From the NCBI RefSeq assembly GCF_019511525.1, contig NZ_JAEUAT010000004.1:372001-436000 (forward strand): 64,000 nucleotides of DNA, in the 5' to 3' direction. Position numbers and translations under genes: made by a program. The notes under the pieces were generated by a model. It was not told where the DNA came from and made no database searches. It was given only the letters and a program-made list of their open reading frames with translations. Below are positions 8,540 to 16,769 of this stretch, piece after piece. The stretch is from Rhizobium cauense. GTDB lineage: Bacteria > Pseudomonadota > Alphaproteobacteria > Rhizobiales > Rhizobiaceae. Numbering within the stretch: the stretch's first letter is position 1; each line of letters begins with the position of its first letter.

Positions 8540-9721
8540 TCAGCCTTGACGGCTGTGTCCGAGCGTTCTTAGCCATTTGTCGAAAGACTGGGCGCCTTCG
8601 CCTTCTGGAGCTGGCGCAATCGCCTGCGCGAGATAGGGCGGGACGGCGACGTTTCTCGCCTCGCGCGGGCTGTAGCCGAATTCCTTGCTGAAGGCGCGAC
8701 TGAAATGGGCGGCGGAGGAAAAACCGGCTTCAAGGGCGATATCGACGATTGGCCGCCTGTTGGCCGTGTCACTCAGCGTAGCGTGCGCTGACAAAAGGCG
8801 GCGCCGCTGAATATAGTGGTGGACACCGCCCTCCGGCTCAAAGACCTGGTAGAGGCGTGTGCGTGATACGCCCAATTCCCGGCACAAGCGGTCGGTGGTG
8901 AGGTCTGGGGACATCAAATTGGACTGCACGAAGCGATGCACTCGCTCCTTCAGCGGCAAGCTCGTGAGTTGCTCTGGAACGGTGGACGGATGCCCTGTCG
9001 AGGAAGCACAGGCTAAGATCATGTCGCGAACGGTTTGGACAACATGCGGAAGGTCTCCTTCTGCAAGCTGCGTGAGCTTTGCCTCCACACCATCCAGGAA
9101 ATCAATTAGCAGTTTCGTGCGCGTCCCAGAGAGAGCGATGTTGTTCGTGATCTCAGTGGACGAGGGGTAAAACAGTTCGCGAGGCATGAAGATGGATAGG
9201 GTCTCGGCATCCGTCGATCGCCCGCGAAATGGGTAGCCGAGTGTCCGCAACTCCACCTTTCCTGGCTCGCCGGCTGTGACATTTCCATCAACCTCAGTCC
9301 ATGTTCGGCCACTGCGAAGGACAGAAATCTGCCAGTGGTCGACCAGGCTTGACCTCACCTTCGCTTCCGAACGCACGTAGCTGTGGGCAGGGGTCGTTTG
9401 CTGCACGACCAGCATGCCACCCAAGTTCCAGGCAGCATGATCGGCTGCAAAAGCCGCATCGGGCGGAAAATTGTCCGGACGGCGGACGTCGACAAGCGGT
9501 GCCATGTAGGCCTGCCACGCGGCAAATTGCTTGTCCGGTTCGAAATCGCGTGTGGAAAAGCGCAAAGGCTTCAACGCCGGTGGAGGCGATGGTTGCTCGT
9601 CCAGCTGTTTTGTCTCGCGGGGAAATCGGCGGCGTTCGATCTGCACGGCCTTGCCGTCGCCATCGTCAGGTGGCGCAGACGGGGGGCGAGATCGTTCGTC
9701 GTCAGGCAATTGGGCCTCCAT
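8540..9721 (-). CDS. AraC-family transcriptional regulator
   Basis: 393 aa. A proline-rich, charged N-terminal tail of about 45 residues leads into an AraC-binding-like sensor domain (roughly 50-235, with GKVELRTLGYPFRGRSTDAETLSIFMPRELF). The C-terminal double helix-turn-helix (about 285-385) has LTTDRLCRELGVSRTRLYQVFEPEGGVHHYIQRRRL and IALEAGFSSAAHFSRAFSKEFGYSPREAR, the classic AraC signature. It starts 48 bp after the stop of the last signalling-operon gene on the same strand. It could be co-transcribed and serve as an output of that pathway, but this is inference. Confidence 0.9.
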   Translation of the reverse strand: MEAQLPDDERSRPPSAPPDDGDGKAVQIERRRFPRETKQLDEQPSPPPALKPLRFSTRDFEPDKQFAAWQAYMAPLVDVRRPDNFPPDAAFAADHAAWNLGGMLVVQQTTPAHSYVRSEAKVRSSLVDHWQISVLRSGRTWTEVDGNVTAGEPGKVELRTLGYPFRGRSTDAETLSIFMPRELFYPSSTEITNNIALSGTRTKLLIDFLDGVEAKLTQLAEGDLPHVVQTVRDMILACASSTGHPSTVPEQLTSLPLKERVHRFVQSNLMSPDLTTDRLCRELGVSRTRLYQVFEPEGGVHHYIQRRRLLSAHATLSDTANRRPIVDIALEAGFSSAAHFSRAFSKEFGYSPREARNVAVPPYLAQAIAPAPEGEGAQSFDKWLRTLGHSRQG

Positions 9722-9769
9722 TCCGATTGGGCAAGCATTCAGGTTCGCTTGACCCCGGATCTTGATTGC

Positions 9770-10108
9770 TCAGGTCATTCTTAGGTCCACACCCGGGTGC
9801 AGCTTCTTCAGGTTTGGCAACGACTTCGTTTGCCATGAGACCTGGGATGAACCCAACACAGTCAGGTGGACGTCCGGGCGCTTGCGCGCCTCGATCGTTA
9901 GCTTGGCAAGCAAGTTTATGCCAGAGGAGTTAAGAAACTCCAGTCCGGTCAGATCCAGAACTGTCTTTCCATTGCCGTCTGCAAGCGCCTTCATGGCGAG
10001 AGCTTGGACGGGCGCGTAGGCCTCAGGCCCGGCCAGACGCATTGTTCCATCAAAGTATACCGTGCCGCCTTCGGACCAGACGCGGTAGGCTTCTTCTCTA
10101 ATTTCCAC
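9770..10108 (-). CDS. STAS-domain anti-sigma-factor-antagonist-like protein
   Basis: About 112 aa. A single STAS fold: [33 protein letters not shown] with the usual Ser phospho-acceptor position (residues 61-62), then [19 protein letters not shown] start at 10108 is chosen because GAGAGG lies seven bases upstream and it falls 20 bp after the preceding stop. An ATG at 10156 (MPQWQF) overlapping the upstream gene is the alternative. The protein is a likely target of the adjacent PP2C phosphatase and GHKL protein in a partner-switching cascade. It shares the pattern VLxSSxVxWxT with the STAS half of the STAS-methyltransferase fusion in the same operon. Confidence 0.82.
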   Translation of the reverse strand: MEIREEAYRVWSEGGTVYFDGTMRLAGPEAYAPVQALAMKALADGNGKTVLDLTGLEFLNSSGINLLAKLTIEARKRPDVHLTVLGSSQVSWQTKSLPNLKKLHPGVDLRMT

Positions 10109-10127
10109 AGGGAGACCTCTCGCAGTT

Positions 10128-10685
10128 TCATGATAGCGGAATTGCCATTGCGGCATAGGTTTCAAGTCTCGAGCGTTGGTGAGGTCCGTCCTCCTCGAAG
10201 AGCCAGGCAAATTGTACCTCATAGTCGCTCATCAGCGTCAACAATCCCAATCCTGACGCATTGCCGCTTGCTGACGTTGCGCTTGCCTCTATCTGTTGGA
10301 TCAGCAGATCGCCGGGATCGCCGTTCGTGACCGTGACAAGCAGCCGCTGGAACCGTACGGCTGTCTCGCGATCGACAAAGTTGCATACACGTAGTCGAAC
10401 GCAATCGGACTGCGCCAGTGCTTCTACGACGACCTCTCCTGGCGCTCGAAATTTTATGGCGTTTTCAATGAGCTCGTTGGCGAGATAGCCGATATCCTGG
10501 CGAAGCTGATTGTAGAGCCGCTTCGTAGGATGGAATCTGGGCGCCATCATTTCGGCAATGAAGTCGGACGTCATGCCCGAATGCTTCCAGGCAAGGTCAA
10601 GGGGGCCGTCAAGCAATCTAAGTCGAACGGCAGGCGTCACCTCCGGAGAAGCGAGGTATTCGTGTCCAAAAAGCACGGTTGTCAT
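10128..10685 (-). CDS. GHKL ATPase-like protein, putative serine kinase / switch protein
   Basis: 185 aa. An N-box reads [14 protein letters not shown] (about residues 68-80) with the Mg-chelating Asn, and a Gly-rich [11 protein letters not shown] stretch lies near 141-151. The organisation resembles the cyanobacterial Slr1861-type or SiaB-type kinases that phosphorylate STAS partners. There is no membrane segment. It starts 4 bp after the phosphatase stop and is followed by the STAS gene, giving the order phosphatase, kinase, STAS substrate. Kinase activity is inferred from fold and context only. Confidence 0.8.
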   Translation of the reverse strand: MTTVLFGHEYLASPEVTPAVRLRLLDGPLDLAWKHSGMTSDFIAEMMAPRFHPTKRLYNQLRQDIGYLANELIENAIKFRAPGEVVVEALAQSDCVRLRVCNFVDRETAVRFQRLLVTVTNGDPGDLLIQQIEASATSASGNASGLGLLTLMSDYEVQFAWLFEEDGPHQRSRLETYAAMAIPLS

Positions 10686-10689
10686 GACG

Positions 10690-13044
10690 TCACCTATGCC
10701 GCATCACGACCAGCGTGATGTCATCGTGTATCTTCTGCGTTCCGATGTAGGCCATAAGACCCTTTATGATACCGTCCTTCACCTCTTCCGCCGAATGACC
10801 GTGCAGGCGGCGCGCACTCTGACAAAGCCTCTCTATCCCGAAGAGCTCGCCGCGGGGATTTTCAGCCTCCGTCACGCCATCTGTGTGAAGCACGATCAGG
10901 TCACCTTTTTTGAAGGGTATTTCGCGGGTATCGACGAAGGGCGAAATGTCGGACTCCAGGCCAACCGGCAATCCAAGGTCGCCTGTGTCGATCCGCTCGA
11001 CCTCTCCCGTCTGGCGAATGACGATCAGGTCTTCGTGTTGCCCCGAAATCGTCAAACGCTCCCCGTCATAGTCCAGGAAGGACAATGTCAGGTGCTTGTC
11101 CGTCTTCGTCCGTTCGATGTTCTTGAAAATCGCCCGGTTGAGATTGGCGAGGAATTTCGACGGGTCCGTCTCTCCCGCTTCGAGGAGCGCACGGGCAACA
11201 GACTGCACCATGAGCATCAGAACGCCGCTCTCTAGCCCATGGCCAGTCACATCGCCGATGCCTATCTTCAGGCTCTGGCCGTTCTGCAAGACGTCATAGT
11301 AATCGCCACCAACTTCGTCGGCGGGGCGCATGAAGGCGGCGATCTCGAGATGCTCGACCGCCCCGAGTTCCTTTGCGCGTGGCAATACCATCATCTGGAT
11401 ATGTCGGGCCACATCGAGTTCTGCCCCGAGGCGCAGGTTCTCGCTCTTGAGTTGGGTATTGAGGGCGGAGATTTCCTCTTTCGCCGCCTCGATCTCAGTG
11501 GTGCGTTCCGCGACCATGTTCTCGAGGTTTTCCGTATGGAAACTGATCTGCTCGGCCATTCGATTGAAGGCATGACCGGCCTGCGCAACCTCATCCTTGC
11601 TTTTAATGTCGACCCTGACTGAATAGTCCTTCGCTTCAATGCGCTTGGCGGCCGAGGCAAGGGCGCTGATGCCGCTCGTAATACGCTTGGACGCAGCAAA
11701 GACGGCGGCTGCGACAATCAGCAGCGAAACGAGGACCGCCAGAATCTGGTAGACTAGGATACGGTTGGTTGCCTTCGTGATCTGCTGCCTGGCGGCAATG
11801 AGAGAGGCATAAATCTCCCGTTCGGGCACGACGATGCCAAGTGACATCGCTTCGCGCTGCACCGGACCGTTGACCCATAGGTTGGAGGCGCTGAGTTGCT
11901 TGGTGACGATGAGATAGGGCACATCTTCGCCATTTTCGGCGAGGGAAATGTGCTGAACAACGCCGTCTGCATCGAGTGGAAGCGAGGCAACCGCCTTCTG
12001 TGAGCTGTTGCGCAGCGAGCGATCCAGCCCCGTCACGCCTTTTCCAGTCTCGTCGCTAGCCGCACGCAGGCCGATGACCTTTTCGCCGGCTGCATTGATC
12101 GCAACGACATTGCCGTTCGACATCGCCAGAAAGCCGAAGCCTGTTTCAGCGACCTTCACATGTTCGACAACCTCGGCAAGCTGATCGAGCGTAATATCGG
12201 CCCCGGCTGTCCCTGTCACGCCACGGCGATCGGCGGTCCAAAGGGGATGAAAGAAGCTGACGATCTGCTTTCCTGTAATGGCATCCTTGTAAGGAGCAGT
12301 CTGGGTAATGTTCTCCGGAACGGGACGGAACGCCGGATTTCTCGCCCATTGCTGCCATGACTCATAAATCCCGGGAAAGAAGAAGTCCCAGAAATTTGCC
12401 TCGTTGTGGCCGGGATACAATTTATCGAATGTTTGGGCCTGATCGGTATAAGGAGCCGTTCTGAAGATCGGCCTCTCCTTGGGGCCGATGTAATACATCT
12501 GGAGCTTCGAGGCACCGGTGCGCAGAAGGTTCGGCGCAACAAGATCAAGGACAGCGCTCGTGTCGATATCGGTCTGTACCTGCGGCAGCGGACGGTGATC
12601 CTTGTCGAGGAGATAACCCCAGACGCTAACGACCGAAGGTGAGCCGGGTAGGTTCTGTGCCCAGTTGCCAGCGCTGTTGAAGGCGACGGTCACAGCGCCA
12701 GGAGTCGCCTTTGCCATCGCCGCGCCGATCGCGGTGTTTCTGGTCGGTTGATCAATTTGATCCTGGAGAACGCCGGCGAGGGCTTTGACATCGGAATGTA
12801 CCTGTCCGAGAAGCAGGCTAACCTGCGCCGCCGTCGAATCTATCGATGACTGGATGTAATCCTGGCTCGCTTTCTCGAGGCCCTCGCCGACCTGGGTCGT
12901 TGCATCCCGCGACAGCCGCTGCACATTCCAAAGCGCCAGGCCGCCGCTGACGAGAAGATCGAAGAGAACCGCGCCGCCGACAACGATAATGAATTTCGTT
13001 CGAAACGAACGTAATCCGAGAGTCTTCGCGGGGGTCGCCGTCAT
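10690..13044 (-). CDS. Membrane sensor PP2C/SpoIIE phosphatase (Cache-HAMP-PP2C)
   Basis: 784 aa. A transmembrane helix near residues 17-40 is followed by a large periplasmic Cache-type sensor (about 45-425, with TAGADITLDQLAEVV), a second helix near 430-460, a HAMP linker (about 460-515), a coiled coil (AERTTEIEAAKEEISALNTQL) and a SpoIIE-type PP2C domain with RPADEVGGDYYDV, IGDVTGHGLESG, LHTDGVTEAENPRGELFG and a final DDITLVVMR. These hold the metal-binding Asp residues, so it should be an active Ser/Thr phosphatase. The frame continues upstream, but the ATG at 13044 overlaps the upstream stop as ATGA and begins the conserved part. The layout matches SiaA of Pseudomonas. Confidence 0.9.
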   Translation of the reverse strand: MTATPAKTLGLRSFRTKFIIVVGGAVLFDLLVSGGLALWNVQRLSRDATTQVGEGLEKASQDYIQSSIDSTAAQVSLLLGQVHSDVKALAGVLQDQIDQPTRNTAIGAAMAKATPGAVTVAFNSAGNWAQNLPGSPSVVSVWGYLLDKDHRPLPQVQTDIDTSAVLDLVAPNLLRTGASKLQMYYIGPKERPIFRTAPYTDQAQTFDKLYPGHNEANFWDFFFPGIYESWQQWARNPAFRPVPENITQTAPYKDAITGKQIVSFFHPLWTADRRGVTGTAGADITLDQLAEVVEHVKVAETGFGFLAMSNGNVVAINAAGEKVIGLRAASDETGKGVTGLDRSLRNSSQKAVASLPLDADGVVQHISLAENGEDVPYLIVTKQLSASNLWVNGPVQREAMSLGIVVPEREIYASLIAARQQITKATNRILVYQILAVLVSLLIVAAAVFAASKRITSGISALASAAKRIEAKDYSVRVDIKSKDEVAQAGHAFNRMAEQISFHTENLENMVAERTTEIEAAKEEISALNTQLKSENLRLGAELDVARHIQMMVLPRAKELGAVEHLEIAAFMRPADEVGGDYYDVLQNGQSLKIGIGDVTGHGLESGVLMLMVQSVARALLEAGETDPSKFLANLNRAIFKNIERTKTDKHLTLSFLDYDGERLTISGQHEDLIVIRQTGEVERIDTGDLGLPVGLESDISPFVDTREIPFKKGDLIVLHTDGVTEAENPRGELFGIERLCQSARRLHGHSAEEVKDGIIKGLMAYIGTQKIHDDITLVVMRHR

Positions 13045-14219
13045 AGCGGCTTTTGTCCTGATGCGGCCCAGATCGGCCAGCCGGCATAGCCTCGCGGATG
13101 AAGCGCGGCGAAGATGTGATCCCTGAAACCTTGCCTGAACCTCGTTATGAAGTCCGGTGGATCCCCCCGTTTGACAGACATTTCGCCGGCGTACACATCC
13201 TCCCATGCAGCAATGACATCGGCGAACTCCTGCGGATCTCCGTCGAGGTTGGTTACCATAAAGCTCTCGATCTTGACGTTCTCGAAGCCGGCATCCAGCA
13301 ACAGGCGAGCGCCCTTGGGGCCCATCTCCACGTCCATGTCGAAATGCCGAAAGAGCTTCGCAACCTCGTTGTAGGTCCACTGGATGCTGTCGGCGCGTGG
13401 TTCACCCAAACAATGGGAGTTTTTCTCGTTTGTGATGTAGACCCGTCCGCCAGGCTTGCAAATTCGATAGAGTTCCCTGAGGAGAAGCTCAGGCCGGTCG
13501 AAGATCTGTAAGGAGTGCCGGCATGTCACGAAATCGAACTGGTCGCTTTCGAACAACATCTGCGATGCGTCGCCATAGGTGTATTCGATATCCCGGACCT
13601 GAAATTGCTCCGCAACAGCGCGCGCATATTTGAGGCTGGGCATGGAGTGATCGAGGGCAACAATCCTGGCGGGATTGAATTCCTTCCTGATGAGCATCGC
13701 GAAATCGCCGATGCCGCAACAAATGTCGGCAATCGTCATTCCGTTGTGAAGCCCGTGGCGCGGCAGAATTTCCCGCTCGTGCCGCCACGTCATTTTCGTT
13801 TGCGTCCTCAGTATGGGAATGAAGCTCTGGTTTTCGACGAACGTCTGGCCCGGATAGAATGCGGAGTCGTAGATCTCCATCTTGATATTGGGCGAGAGGT
13901 CACTCAAGTGACGAAACATTTGGGTCGCCCATGTGACAACACTCGATGCGAGAACGATTATCTGCAGCTCCGGTCTCGAATGGGAGGCGTCGACAAGGAC
14001 GCGTGCAAGGGCACGGAATGCCGTGCTATTCATGTGGGTGACACGCTTCAGATTGACGTAGAAGACACCTTGAACGGTCTCTACACCGTCTCGCAGCAGC
14101 CGGAGATCGTCCGCGATGTCAGCAATCGATCGCGGGCGTAGAACGCCCGTTGCAATGAATTCCTGATTGCTCATGTCGAATTGCGAGGTGAAGACAGACG
14201 AAGAACTGTTCGCGGTCAA
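13041..14219 (-). CDS. STAS domain fused to SAM-dependent methyltransferase
   Basis: 392 aa. Residues 20-125 form a STAS-like domain (VFYVNLKRVTHMNSTAFRAL, then LQIIVLASSVVTWATQMFRHL) that is plainly related to the small STAS protein three genes downstream. The usual acceptor pair SS is ST here. Residues 140-350 are a class I methyltransferase: motif I ADICCGIGDFA (about 164-174), acidic ALDHS, FDFVTCRHSLQIFDRPELLLREL and CKPGGRVYITNE. The start is taken as TTG at 14219, overlapping the upstream stop as TTGA with GAGAGG eight bases before; an ATG at 14174 is the alternative. The methyl acceptor is unknown. The fusion suggests methylation gated by partner switching. Confidence 0.85.
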   Translation of the reverse strand: MTANSSSSVFTSQFDMSNQEFIATGVLRPRSIADIADDLRLLRDGVETVQGVFYVNLKRVTHMNSTAFRALARVLVDASHSRPELQIIVLASSVVTWATQMFRHLSDLSPNIKMEIYDSAFYPGQTFVENQSFIPILRTQTKMTWRHEREILPRHGLHNGMTIADICCGIGDFAMLIRKEFNPARIVALDHSMPSLKYARAVAEQFQVRDIEYTYGDASQMLFESDQFDFVTCRHSLQIFDRPELLLRELYRICKPGGRVYITNEKNSHCLGEPRADSIQWTYNEVAKLFRHFDMDVEMGPKGARLLLDAGFENVKIESFMVTNLDGDPQEFADVIAAWEDVYAGEMSVKRGDPPDFITRFRQGFRDHIFAALHPRGYAGWPIWAASGQKPL

Positions 14220-14728
14220 TTGAGCAGCCTCTCAAGTGGGAGGTCGACAACGAAGGTAAGCGCCTCGGCAGAAGAGAAGCGCAGTTCTATTTCCGCATCA
14301 TAGTTCACCGTTAGTCCCATCAGCACGGCTTGCTCGATAGGTGATGTTTCGTCCGCGATGATGTCGACGTAGCTCGCAAGCGTATTGCCGTCTTTCAGGC
14401 CCTCAACGAGAGCAGAATAGAAGCGATGCTGCTGCGACGGGCATGGAAAGCTCAGCTCAATCCGCTCGATGTGCTGGTGACGATAAAAGCCGCATATCAA
14501 CTCGCCGTCTTTTGCATCGGACCGAAACGACATCTCTAAAAGTTCGTTGAGAGCCGACGAAAGTAGGTTGGAATGGCGCAGCGGATCGTGGCGATCATGA
14601 CTGACGACCCGGGCAACATAGTTCGAAAGCTGATCGCAATGGAGCCAATCGGCAGTGAAGGTCGCCATCTCCATTTCCAGATTGAGCAATTGTTTAAAAG
14701 CCATGTTTTTGGTCACATCCTGCTTCAA
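14216..14728 (-). CDS. Degenerate GHKL-like protein of the signalling operon
   Basis: 170 aa. It has an N-box-like segment LLSSALNELLEMSFRS, but the Mg-chelating Asn is replaced by Met and no GLG lid motif is visible, so ATP use is doubtful. It resembles the small Slr1658-type regulators that accompany STAS and PP2C genes, and is probably a binding partner of the STAS-methyltransferase encoded next. The start is taken as TTG at 14728, overlapping the GGDEF-EAL stop (TTGA) and preceded by GGGAGG at six bases. The ATG at 14704 is possible, but its AGGATG is 11 bases away. Confidence 0.65.
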   Translation of the reverse strand: MKQDVTKNMAFKQLLNLEMEMATFTADWLHCDQLSNYVARVVSHDRHDPLRHSNLLSSALNELLEMSFRSDAKDGELICGFYRHQHIERIELSFPCPSQQHRFYSALVEGLKDGNTLASYVDIIADETSPIEQAVLMGLTVNYDAEIELRFSSAEALTFVVDLPLERLLN

Positions 14729-16464
14729 CCAGCACCTCCCTGACCAACTGCCATCCGTGCGCCGTCGGCGGCTGCGTTGTTGCTGGCAGCATTCCCGATG
14801 GCCCCTCGTCCTTTGCGGTGACCGGCGAATTGGCCTATGCGGTCAACATGCATTGGCGGACTGAGGAAGTACCCTTGAAGCCGATCGCACCCTTCGGACA
14901 GTAGCCAGGCAGCCTGTTCCGCCGTTTCGACGCCTTCCGCTGTGACGCACATGCCAAGCCCGTGCGATAGTGAGATCACGGAGCGCACGATCGTCTGGCT
15001 CTTTGCATCGTCCAGGAGGTCATTGATGAAATATTTGTCGATCTTGATGTTATCGAACGGAAAGTTCTTGAGGTAGCTCAGGGATGAATATTCGGTCCCG
15101 AAGTCATCGAGCGAAATTTGGATGCCAAGCACGTTTAGCGTATTCAAGGTGTCGAGATTGTTGATCGTGCGTTCGAGAAGCACCGTTTCGGTAATTTCGA
15201 GCTCCAGTCGTTCGGCGGGGAAGCCGACGATGTCGAGTGTTTGCGACACGCGATCTGTGAAACCTGCCGTCAGAAACTCCGCGGGCGACAGGTTGACCGC
15301 AACCGTATAGTGGTCCGGCCAGCTCAGAGCCGCACGGCACGCTTCTTCAAGCACCCACTGTCCGATATCACTCATCAAACCGTCTGCCTCGGCCATCGGG
15401 ATAAAGGCGATCGGCGGGATGACCCCCAGGATTGGATGGCGCCAGCGCAATAGGGCCTCGAAGCCGGTGACAGAACGAGAGCGATCCACAATAGGTTGAT
15501 ACTCGAGGAAGAACTCGCCGTGGGCGAGGGCAACCCTGAGGCTGCGCCTCAGCAATTCCCGTTGCTCGAGCACATGAAGCATACTCGGATGGAAGGTTCG
15601 CGCGCAGCGGCGTCCTTCCTTCTTGGCCGCGTAAAGGGCGACATCGGCGGCCTTCATCAGTTGTTCGCCTTCATTGCCGTCACGGGGAGCAATCGCAACA
15701 CCGATACTGGCGCCGACGAAAACTGCGATCCCGTCCACGAAGAAGGGCTTCTTGAATTCAGCAACGAGCGCATCCGCCAGTCTCTCGGCTTCTCCCGGTT
15801 GCTCATGGTACACTTGCAGCACCGCAAACTCGTCACCAGCCAGCCGAAAGGCAGTCTCGTAGGTGCCGAGCACGCTTTTAATCCTGTTGGCCGCAAGCTT
15901 GAGTACAATGTCTCCGGCGCCGTGGCCGAGCGTATCATTAACAGGCTTGAAATCGTCCAGGTCGATCTGCATGAGGGCCATGGCGCCTCTGTTGCCGGTC
16001 GGGAGCAAGCGGGCCAACTCGTCGCTGAATTGTCGACGATTTGGCAGGCCCGTTAGGACGTCATGGGTTGCCTGATGGCGAAGCAGTGCTCGTTCCGCTT
16101 CCTGTGCGCTGGTCTCGCTCGGACCATCCGCGCTGATTTCGATGACTGCCAGGCCCCCGCTGGCCGGCAGGAGCAGCAAGTCATAGCGTTCACCGGTCGA
16201 TGTGCTGAGGCGGATGGTCTGAGGCTTGTGAGTGTCTATGACCAGCCGAACCAGATCTGCTGAGGGAGGATGTGCCAACGCTGGATAGACATCCGATAAT
16301 CTTACGGCTGTCTGACTGTCGAAATCCTGGCGCTTCATGAGTTTCTCGGACCAGTCGACAAGGACGAAGCCTGTATCCCAAAGTGAGAAAACTGCCTCGG
16401 CGCGGCTGAAGAACTCGGATCCCTGTGGAACCAGCTTGGGCCAATTCGCACGTATTTCCGGCAT
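14725..16464 (-). CDS. Cyclic-di-GMP enzyme with PAS-like, GGDEF (AGDEF) and EAL domains
   Basis: 579 aa. A PAS-like N-terminal sensor (about 15-110) precedes a GGDEF domain (about 130-295) whose signature is RLAGDEF. The RxxD inhibitory site is lost: the R and D positions read G and E. A complete EAL domain (about 310-555) has GFEALLRW, ITETVLL, LDDFGTEYSSL, IKIDKYFI and AEGVET, so phosphodiesterase activity is expected; cyclase activity through AGDEF is possible. There are no membrane helices. It is the first gene of the signalling operon and would link cyclic-di-GMP to the switch proteins, as SiaD does in Pseudomonas. Confidence 0.92.
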   Translation of the reverse strand: MPEIRANWPKLVPQGSEFFSRAEAVFSLWDTGFVLVDWSEKLMKRQDFDSQTAVRLSDVYPALAHPPSADLVRLVIDTHKPQTIRLSTSTGERYDLLLLPASGGLAVIEISADGPSETSAQEAERALLRHQATHDVLTGLPNRRQFSDELARLLPTGNRGAMALMQIDLDDFKPVNDTLGHGAGDIVLKLAANRIKSVLGTYETAFRLAGDEFAVLQVYHEQPGEAERLADALVAEFKKPFFVDGIAVFVGASIGVAIAPRDGNEGEQLMKAADVALYAAKKEGRRCARTFHPSMLHVLEQRELLRRSLRVALAHGEFFLEYQPIVDRSRSVTGFEALLRWRHPILGVIPPIAFIPMAEADGLMSDIGQWVLEEACRAALSWPDHYTVAVNLSPAEFLTAGFTDRVSQTLDIVGFPAERLELEITETVLLERTINNLDTLNTLNVLGIQISLDDFGTEYSSLSYLKNFPFDNIKIDKYFINDLLDDAKSQTIVRSVISLSHGLGMCVTAEGVETAEQAAWLLSEGCDRLQGYFLSPPMHVDRIGQFAGHRKGRGAIGNAASNNAAADGARMAVGQGGAG

Positions 16465-16769
16465 AGGGATTGGACCTCCACATTCCGCCGCACCTAGGTT
16501 CGTCGAACGATTCGCATCAGCCTAGAACAACCGCTCTGCATGAAAACTAGCGCATGCCGTGTTGTAGTCAATGCAGAACGCTACCATAGGGCAGTGCTAT
16601 ACACGCCAATGGCGATTGGGCGCGAAAAGATGCGGTTTTCGACGTGTGTATCGCGTCGAGAATGTCAGGAAGGATGTGAGGGGCAGACGCTGGCAAAAAG
16701 CTGGCCGGCACTACCTCGATCAGGCAGAAAGGATCTCGGTACAAGGGACGAAGGCACTAGCTGCACCCG
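16465..16769. other. Intergenic region upstream of the signalling operon
   Basis: 305 bp between the start of the GGDEF-EAL gene and the stop of the E2 gene. It should contain the promoter of the six-gene operon. No perfect known sigma or CtrA motif was found, and no convincing coding frame. Confidence 0.4.

Noticed and set aside
10690..13380. An 896-residue open frame for the PP2C phosphatase
   Set aside because: The first 112 residues are antisense-like or out-of-frame sequence of the methyltransferase gene; the ATG at 13044 overlaps the upstream stop and begins the membrane helix.
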